From: JADHUC01 sp964617665
Lineage (GTDB): Bacteria; Planctomycetota; Planctomycetia; Pirellulales; Pirellulaceae
Assembly: GCA_964617665.1 (NCBI GenBank)
Contig: CAZUAH010000625.1
Span: 1 to 7,824 of the forward strand
Direction of reading: 5' to 3'
Length of the DNA stretch: 7,824 nucleotides
Positions within the stretch are counted from its first letter, which is position 1, and each line of letters begins with the position of its first letter. Positions 1 to 4,616 of this stretch are shown here, piece after piece. The position numbers and the translations under genes are program-made. The notes below the pieces were generated by a model, which searched no databases, was not told where the DNA came from, and worked only from the letters and a program-made list of their open reading frames with translations.

Positions 1-2
1 GG

Positions 3-1118
3 CGATGGGTGGATCGGCGGATTGACATCCTGAACAGCCGCGGGGAGAAGGTGCCGGTCAGCATCAGTACGTCGATTCTGCGCAATGAAGACGACCGTGC
101 GGTTGGCGGCGTCGAGACCTTTCGCGATTTGTCTGCAATCGAGATCTTGCGCAAGGAAATCGACGACCACTACACGTTCCAGGACATCATCAGCAAGAAC
201 CACCAAATCCGCCGAATTCTCGATATCCTCCCCGACGTTGCGTCCAGCGACAGCACGGTTCTGATTGAAGGCCCGACCGGATCAGGCAAGGAGCTTGTGG
301 CCAAGGCGATCCATAACCTAAGCCGCCGCGCCGAACGGAGATACGTCGCGGTGAATTGCGGTGCCTTGCCGGACACGTTGCTCGAATCGGAGTTGTTCGG
401 CTACAAAAAGGGTGCATTCACCGACGCCAAGAATGACAAGCCGGGCCGTTTCGCGTTGGCTGAAAAAGGAACTTTGTTCCTGGACGAGATTAGCGACATT
501 TCCACTGCGTTGCAGGTCAGACTACTCAGAGTGCTTCAGGAGAAGGAATACGAGCCGCTCGGCGCTACGACGACCGTGAAAGCGGACGCGAGAGTGATCG
601 CGGCCACGAACAAGTCTTTGGTCGAACAGGTCGCACAGGGTTCGTTCCGAGAGGATCTGTACTATCGACTGAATGTGGTGAGAATCGTACTGCCTCCATT
701 GGCCGAGCGTCGCGAAGACATACCATTGCTGGTCACCCATTTCATCCGGCAGTTCAACGCCGAGCAGGGAAAGCACATCCAAGGCATCTCGGAAGAAGCG
801 ATTTCCGTGTTGATGCGGCACGCCTTCCCAGGCAATATCCGCGAACTGCAGAACATCATCGAACGTGCCGTTGTACTGTGCCGCAACGACCGAATCGGCG
901 TCGAATGCCTACCCACGGAAGTGGCGGACGCAGGATTGACCAGCAGCCCCGCAGAGCCGAAGTCCGCGGGCAATCCGCTTCTGGAAGCAGAGGCGGAAAC
1001 CATTCTGCGGATGCTGCGCGAGAACGATGGTCACCGGGGCAAGACTGCTGCGGCTTTGGGAATCGACAAGAGCACGCTATGGCGCAAGATGCGGAAGTAC
1101 GCCATAACCTATCACTGA
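3..1118 (+). CDS. Sigma-54-dependent transcriptional activator, 5'-truncated (PAS tail, AAA+, Fis-type HTH)
   Basis: This is an enhancer-binding protein that would use ATP hydrolysis to open sigma-54 promoters. The frame is open to the window edge, so the true start lies upstream; the GTG at 9 is probably internal. Numbering residues from that GTG: residues 1-45 look like the end of a PAS domain (RRIDILNSRGEKVPVSIS, then GGVETFRDLS). Residues 58-300 are the AAA+ domain with Walker A GPTGSGKE (88-95), sigma-54 contact loop GAFTDA (135-140), Walker B GTLFLDEI (154-161), sensor I N201, arginine-finger region FREDLYYR (213-220), and GNIRELQN (275-282). Residues 325-366 are a Fis-type helix-turn-helix (KTAAALGIDKSTLWRKMRKY). 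No receiver domain is visible, so the input is probably PAS-based sensing. It lies 566 nt upstream of a co-directional redox operon that it may control; this is inference. The family assignment is very secure, the target is not. Confidence 0.96.
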   Translation, partial: RWVDRRIDILNSRGEKVPVSISTSILRNEDDRAVGGVETFRDLSAIEILRKEIDDHYTFQDIISKNHQIRRILDILPDVASSDSTVLIEGPTGSGKELVAKAIHNLSRRAERRYVAVNCGALPDTLLESELFGYKKGAFTDAKNDKPGRFALAEKGTLFLDEISDISTALQVRLLRVLQEKEYEPLGATTTVKADARVIAATNKSLVEQVAQGSFREDLYYRLNVVRIVLPPLAERREDIPLLVTHFIRQFNAEQGKHIQGISEEAISVLMRHAFPGNIRELQNIIERAVVLCRNDRIGVECLPTEVADAGLTSSPAEPKSAGNPLLEAEAETILRMLRENDGHRGKTAAALGIDKSTLWRKMRKYAITYH

Positions 1119-1133
1119 GTGGCGTGCCTGGGT

Positions 1134-1181
1134 ATTGCAGTGCTGCAATTGTGCAATGCAATGCAATTGCATAGGTGCAAT
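1134..1181. promoter_or_regulatory. Cluster of TGCAAT/ATTGCA repeats, probable regulator-binding array
   Basis: Within 48 bp TGCAAT occurs five times (starts 1144, 1152, 1157, 1162, 1176) and its complement ATTGCA twice (1134, 1166). The units build palindromes: ATTGCAG-TG-CTGCAAT at 1134-1149 (7-bp arms, 2-bp centre), ATTG-TG-CAAT at 1148-1157, and a perfect 12-bp palindrome ATGCAATTGCAT at 1161-1172. The cluster starts 15 nt after the activator stop codon. Multiple dyad sites are typical of enhancers bound by sigma-54 activators and of autoregulatory operators. That role is inferred from architecture and position; no specific regulator's consensus was recognised. Confidence 0.55.
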
Positions 1182-1255
1182 TCTCTCCATCGTTAGACGC
1201 CGGTGTGCTGGGTCATCCTTCTCGCCACTGCGATGTGTGGCGTTTTCTCGTTTAA

Positions 1256-1308
1256 CCGCAAGCCGGGGGCGGGGGGGGGGGTGGGGCGCCCCCCCCCCCG
1301 GCTTGCGG
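1256..1308. repeat. Very GC-rich hairpin with long G and C runs
   Basis: CCGCAAGCC (1256-1264) pairs perfectly with GGCTTGCGG (1300-1308). Inside it a G-rich arm (G5, C, G11, T, G4 at 1265-1286) faces eleven C (1289-1299), so the stem can extend to about 20 bp with one bulge. No T-run follows the 3' arm, so it is not a classical intrinsic terminator. The G-rich arm could also fold as a G-quadruplex. It could be a REP-like intergenic palindrome or a strong RNA hairpin separating activator and operon transcripts. The homopolymer lengths may carry sequencing error. Confidence 0.7.
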
Positions 1309-1388
1309 GCATGATTAGGAGCGGAATGCTTCGTCACCGCCTCACGGCTCTTTCCGCCATGTCGACAGATTCCGCGATCATTTCATCC

Positions 1389-1406
1389 CGCCGTGTTTGA
1401 ACGGCG
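1389..1406. repeat. Short perfect hairpin CGCCGT-N6-ACGGCG
   Basis: Six-base arms CGCCGT (1389-1394) and ACGGCG (1401-1406) flank the loop GTTTGA. The downstream sequence (cagtttg) has only three T, so terminator function is doubtful. It sits six bases before the TGTGCA inverted repeat. Confidence 0.4.
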
Positions 1407-1411
1407 CAGTT

Positions 1412-1433
1412 TGTGCATAGTCACGTGTGCACA
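1412..1433. promoter_or_regulatory. Inverted repeat TGTGCA-N10-TGCACA, possible operator
   Basis: A 22-bp dyad has 6-bp arms (1412-1417 and 1428-1433), and its right half contains the perfect palindrome TGTGCACA (1426-1433). The size fits a dimeric regulator such as a CRP/FNR-type protein or an enhancer-binding protein, but the half-sites do not match the usual CRP (TGTGA) or FNR (TTGAT) forms. It lies 252 bp upstream of the operon's first start codon. The function is inferred. Confidence 0.35.
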
Positions 1434-1580
1434 GTCGCTCCCCATCGAGAATCAGGTGCGTGGGCCCCAGGCATTCAAGTAGTCTGCAGCCAGACGCACA
1501 CTGGACAATTCCCTGAAACGTACGTGGGTCTCCCAACATCTCTTTGGCGTCAGAAACAGCCGAGATCTGCTGGTGCAGCT

Positions 1581-1620
1581 CTTTGCTTGGGGCCGCTTCG
1601 TTCCCGAGAGGGACGCAAAG
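1581..1620 (+). promoter_or_regulatory. Leader hairpin with GNRA tetraloop
   Basis: CTTTGC (1581-1586) pairs with GCAAAG (1615-1620). Inside, TCCC-GAGA-GGGA (1602-1613) forms a stem with a GNRA-type loop. The downstream half, GGGACGCAAAG, resembles the conserved joining segment of c-di-GMP-I (GEMM-I) riboswitches, but the upstream AAACC-type strand and a second receptor helix are not evident. It would be a 5' UTR structure ending 64 nt before the start codon. Riboswitch identity is not supported; only the hairpin is. Confidence 0.3.
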
Positions 1621-1668
1621 GAAACCAGATCACGGGCGCTGAGCCAGATCCACGAGAGGAATAGGCGG

Positions 1669-1675
1669 AAGGAGA
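1669..1675 (+). promoter_or_regulatory. Ribosome binding site of the CCG iron-sulfur gene
   Basis: AAGGAGA lies nine bases before the ATG at 1685. It supports that start and indicates independent translation initiation at the head of the operon. Confidence 0.7.
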
Positions 1676-1684
1676 ACAGTTCGC

Positions 1685-3106
1685 ATGGGCAACAAAGGAA
1701 AATACAGTTTCTACGTGGAGGAGAAAGCCCTTCAGGTGACCGAGCGGCCCAGAAAGTTTCTCGAAGCCTTTGCGACCGTCCTGCAGCATTCCAGCTACTA
1801 CGTTGCCCTGGATCTCTATTCGCGTCTCAGTACCAAATGCAGCCGTTGCGCAGCGAGTTGCCAACTCTATCAGGCAACCGGCGACGACCAAGATATCCCC
1901 TGCCACCGTTCGGAGCTTCTGCTCAAAATTTTTCGGCGGTACTTCACAAAGTCGGGCCTTTTGAAGGCTCGACTGTTCGGCGGTTTCACCTTGTCCGACA
2001 GCCATCTCGACGAGTTGGGCGAAGCAGTCTACCGGTGCACGGCGTGTCGGCGCTGCAAGTCGACCTGCCCCGTCGGTATTGACCACGGCTTGCTTACCCA
2101 CTTGGCGAGATGGTTACTCTCTGAGATCGACGTTATACCCAAGGCGTTGCTGGTCGCCACGCGCGAACAGTTGGAGGGCGTTGGGAACACGTCGGCAATT
2201 CCGGTTCCTGCGCTCAAGGACACGTGCGAGTTCTTGGAGGAGGAATTCCAGGACATCTTCGGAGTGGACTACATCAAATACCCCTTTGACGTGGAGGGAG
2301 CCGAGTACGTCTTCTTCCCTGCCGTTTCCGACTACCTGCTCGAAGCGGACACGTTGATGGGCAACGCCGCCGTCATGCACGTAACCGGCGGGTCGTGGAC
2401 GATCGGTACCGGGAACTACGACGGAATCAACTACGGCCTCTTCTACAGCGACCGGATGATGGAGCGAATCGTCAAGAACGTGGTCGCCGAGGTGCGGCGT
2501 TTGAAGGGCAAGAAGATCCTGGTAGGCGAGTGTGGCCACGCGACGCGGAGCGCTTGGTTTGTGTCGACGTTTTGCGGTCCCGATGCGCCGGAGGTGGTCA
2601 ACTGTTTGCAGTATGCCCACGAACAGCTCGTGGCGGGGAACATCCCGCTGAAGGAAGAACGGATCAAGGGGCGCGTGACGTACCACGACCCCTGCAACAT
2701 TGCCCGCACTGGTCGGATCACCGAGGAGCCACGGGAGATCTTGAAAACCATCTGCGAGGACTTCGTTGAGATGACGCCCAATCGCGCGGAGAACTACTGC
2801 TGCGGCGGCGGTGGTGGGACGGTATCCATCGACGAGATCCGTGAATTTCGCACTGTAGCGATGGGCAAGCAAAAGGCCGACCAGATCCGCGCGACCGGAG
2901 CGAAGTACCTCGTTTCGCCATGTGCTAATTGCAAGAAACAACTGAAAGAGGTCTGTGAGGATAACGGATTGGATGATGTCGAAGTCGTGGGGTTGCACGA
3001 TCTGCTGCTGAAGGTCATTGACTTTGGCGCAGGTGAAGACGCGCCGGGCGAATCGACTACCGCCGACAACTTGGAAACTGCGACACGTGAGAAAGAGGAG
3101 AACTAA
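1685..3106 (+). CDS. CCG-domain iron-sulfur protein, HdrD/DsrK/HmcF/TmcB-like
   Basis: This 473-residue cytoplasmic-type subunit is probably the catalytic or electron-accepting protein of an Hmc/DsrMK-like complex. An N-terminal [4Fe-4S] site is suggested by C52-x2-C55-x3-C59 plus C73 (DIPCHRSE). A second, canonical site is C118-x2-C121-x2-C124-x3-C128-P. The C-terminal half carries one complete CCG (cysteine-rich) domain: C337 in YHDPCN, C372-C373 in YCCGGGGG, and C413-x2-C416 in SPCANC. In HdrB/HdrD these residues bind the noncubane cluster that handles disulfide chemistry. A preceding repeat (about 205-290) looks like a degenerate CCG domain with only C283 left, so one active CCG site is expected, as in DsrK. 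There is no signal peptide or membrane segment. The stop overlaps the next start by 1 nt, and the partner is the downstream heme b protein. The natural substrate cannot be told from sequence. Confidence 0.92.
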   Translation: MGNKGKYSFYVEEKALQVTERPRKFLEAFATVLQHSSYYVALDLYSRLSTKCSRCAASCQLYQATGDDQDIPCHRSELLLKIFRRYFTKSGLLKARLFGGFTLSDSHLDELGEAVYRCTACRRCKSTCPVGIDHGLLTHLARWLLSEIDVIPKALLVATREQLEGVGNTSAIPVPALKDTCEFLEEEFQDIFGVDYIKYPFDVEGAEYVFFPAVSDYLLEADTLMGNAAVMHVTGGSWTIGTGNYDGINYGLFYSDRMMERIVKNVVAEVRRLKGKKILVGECGHATRSAWFVSTFCGPDAPEVVNCLQYAHEQLVAGNIPLKEERIKGRVTYHDPCNIARTGRITEEPREILKTICEDFVEMTPNRAENYCCGGGGGTVSIDEIREFRTVAMGKQKADQIRATGAKYLVSPCANCKKQLKEVCEDNGLDDVEVVGLHDLLLKVIDFGAGEDAPGESTTADNLETATREKEEN

Positions 3107-3822
3107 TGGAAGCCTGGTTGGATTTCGCGAGAGGCCCTGCCTTCATATTCGCCTTCAGTTTCATGATCCTGGGCTTGATTCGCCATCTGGTGCTGACGGT
3201 TTGGGAGGTTGTTCGAGCGATGCGTCGCGCCGGGGACAAGACGTGGCCGTATCGACAGGTCTGCATGGCAACCTTGAAATGGCTGTTTCCCGTTGACAAG
3301 TTGAAAAACGAACTGCTATTCAGCCTGACCTCGATACTCTTCCACGTTGCGATCCTGATAGTGTCCGTTTTCTTGGGCGGGCATATCACGTTGTGGGCTC
3401 GGGGTCTTGGCGTCTCCTGGACAAGCGTTTCTTGGCTGGCGATTCCGAATCCGTGGGCCGACGTGTTGACCATCGTAGCCATCGCGATGGCCGTGGCGCT
3501 TGTGATCCAACGCGTCGCGGCACGGTCTACGCGAACGCTGTCGAGATTCCAGGACTATGCCTTGCCGCTCGTGATCGCGGTGCCTTTCGTATCCGGCTTC
3601 TTTGTGATGCACCCGGCGATCAATCCATTCTCGTTCCAAGCGACCCTGTTGGTTCATGTGATGAGTGCCAACCTCGTATTTGTACTGATCCCGATCACGA
3701 AATTAAGTCATGCCGTTTTGATTCCCGGAACACAACTGGTGTCCGAAGTGGCATGGCATTGGCCTTCCGATGCTGGCAGCAAGCTGGCAGTGACTCTCGG
3801 AAAGGAAGATGAGCCGATATGA
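3106..3822 (+). CDS. NarI/DsrM/HmcE-like di-heme cytochrome b membrane subunit
   Basis: This 238-residue integral membrane protein has about five membrane segments (near 12-32, 71-91, 117-135, 152-168, 181-199). It resembles the nitrate reductase gamma subunit family. Candidate bis-histidine ligands for two b hemes are H80 and H93 in SILFHVAILIVSVFLGGH, and H184 and H202. The latter pair has the 18-residue spacing of the H187/H205 pair of E. coli NarI. The role would be quinone oxidation or reduction with electron transfer to the CCG protein encoded just upstream (stop and start share one base, TAATG), making a DsrMK/HdrDE-like pair. The start has a good Shine-Dalgarno (AGAGGAG) inside the end of the previous gene. 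Its stop overlaps the following ATG by four bases (ATGA). The ligand assignment comes from family comparison by eye. Confidence 0.88.
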   Translation: MEAWLDFARGPAFIFAFSFMILGLIRHLVLTVWEVVRAMRRAGDKTWPYRQVCMATLKWLFPVDKLKNELLFSLTSILFHVAILIVSVFLGGHITLWARGLGVSWTSVSWLAIPNPWADVLTIVAIAMAVALVIQRVAARSTRTLSRFQDYALPLVIAVPFVSGFFVMHPAINPFSFQATLLVHVMSANLVFVLIPITKLSHAVLIPGTQLVSEVAWHWPSDAGSKLAVTLGKEDEPI

Positions 3823-4613
3823 CCTGGGCGATTCTCACTGATACAACGCTATGCATCGGTTGCGAGAAGTGCGTTGCAGCCTGCAAGGCGGAAAACAAAC
3901 TGGGGAAAGATGTCCCGCGGCGCTGGAAGCGGCGGATAGATGACTTGTCGTCCACCCGCTACACGACCATGGTGCGTCGTCCGGGAGACCGTTTTGTGCG
4001 TCAACAGTGCCGACATTGTGCCGAGCCGGCCTGCGCATCGGCATGTCTAGTGGGCGCGCTCGAGAAGACTCCCGAAGGTCCCGTCATCTACGACAGCAGC
4101 AAATGCATGGGCTGTCGCTACTGCATGATGGCCTGCCCTTACGGCATTCCGCGATATGCTTGGGAGGAACCGGTTCCGTACGTTCGCAAGTGCGACATGT
4201 GCTACGATCACGTTCGAGACGACGAGGAGAACAAGCCGGCGTGCGTAGAGGCATGTCCCGAAGGCGCGACCAAATTCTTCCGGGACCGAGAGAAGGCGCG
4301 TCAGGAGGCCCACGACCGGATTCGCGACAATCCGGGACGGTACCAAGACAAGGTTTTTGGAGAGACCGAGGTGGGCGGGACATCCGTTATCTACATATCC
4401 GACATTCCGCTGGACTTCCTCGCTTTCAAGCCGGAACTAGGTGACAAGCCGCTGCCGGAGCTGACTTGGGCGGCGCTCTCGAAAGTCCCGCCGATCATTG
4501 CAGGCGTGGGTACTGTGATGGCAGGCGCATGGTGGATTATCGGCCGGCGCATGAAACTGGCAGAAGAAGCGGCCAGCCACGAGCAAACGTCGGAGGAGAA
4601 GGAAGAGAAGTAA
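3819..4613 (+). CDS. Four-cluster [4Fe-4S] ferredoxin subunit with C-terminal membrane anchor (HmcB/DsrO/HybA-like)
   Basis: This 264-residue electron-transfer protein has sixteen cysteines in four cluster motifs: C12/C15/C18/C22, C64/C67/C72/C76, C96/C99/C102/C106 and C125/C128/C142/C146. This is the standard layout of the DMSO-reductase B-subunit/NrfC/HybA family. A hydrophobic stretch at about 223-242 followed by GRRMK is a C-terminal anchor, as in HybA. No twin-arginine signal precedes the first cluster: the protein begins directly with MTWAILTDTTLCIGC, and the ATGA overlap with the previous gene supports this start. The side of the membrane is therefore unclear, since the related DsrO and HybA carry Tat signals. 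It probably passes electrons between the NrfD subunit encoded next and another redox partner. It ends in an acidic/lysine-rich tail whose codons also supply the Shine-Dalgarno for the following gene. Confidence 0.93.
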   Translation: MTWAILTDTTLCIGCEKCVAACKAENKLGKDVPRRWKRRIDDLSSTRYTTMVRRPGDRFVRQQCRHCAEPACASACLVGALEKTPEGPVIYDSSKCMGCRYCMMACPYGIPRYAWEEPVPYVRKCDMCYDHVRDDEENKPACVEACPEGATKFFRDREKARQEAHDRIRDNPGRYQDKVFGETEVGGTSVIYISDIPLDFLAFKPELGDKPLPELTWAALSKVPPIIAGVGTVMAGAWWIIGRRMKLAEEAASHEQTSEEKEEK

Positions 4614-4616
4614 GGC

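Larger units (their letters stand above)
1119..1684. other. Long non-coding region between activator gene and redox operon
   Basis: These 566 nt contain no open frame with recognisable protein features. In order they hold a TGCAAT/ATTGCA cluster (1134-1181), a G/C-homopolymer hairpin (1256-1308), a small hairpin (1389-1406), a TGTGCA-N10-TGCACA inverted repeat (1412-1433), a nested inverted repeat (GTGCGT at 1456-1461 with ACGCAC at 1494-1499, enclosing GTCTG/CAGAC at 1482-1495), a leader hairpin (1581-1620), and the ribosome binding site of the next gene. I could not identify a convincing -24/-12 or -35/-10 promoter. The length is much greater than the other gaps here (2-3 nt), which fits an independently promoted operon with a regulated leader. 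Confidence 0.75.

Noticed and set aside
411..428. GAFTDA instead of GAFTGA in the sigma-54 contact loop
   Set aside because: D at this position is a frequent natural variant in the family and does not by itself imply loss of sigma-54 interaction.
1129..1145. Possible -24/-12 sigma-54 promoter (TGG at 1129-1131, GC ten bases later at 1142-1143)
   Set aside because: The GG-N10-GC spacing is right, but the C-A-C after TGG is missing, the site overlaps the palindrome cluster, and it lies over 500 bp from the operon start. Too weak to annotate.
1203..1400. Open frame of about 65 codons across the G/C hairpin
   Set aside because: It reads through the homopolymer palindrome as a glycine/proline run, has no clear ribosome binding site and no recognisable domain. 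Likely chance.
1571..1587. Second candidate sigma-54 promoter (TGG at 1571-1573, TTTGCT at 1582-1587)
   Set aside because: The spacing between GG and GC is 11 rather than 10 bases, which normally abolishes sigma-54 recognition.
1625..1654. Direct repeat CCAGATC(C)ACG in the leader
   Set aside because: Only two short copies about 19 bp apart; this could easily be chance and no regulator is implied.
1413..1664. Open frame of about 83 codons in the leader region
   Set aside because: It starts inside an inverted repeat, has no domain, signal peptide or heme motif, and the region is better explained as untranslated leader. A small cytochrome gene was looked for here and not found.
2114..2998. 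Long antisense open frame opposite the CCG protein gene
   Set aside because: It is complementary to a gene with intact cysteine motifs and strong family features; its translation has no recognisable motif. Long antisense frames are common opposite GC-rich genes.
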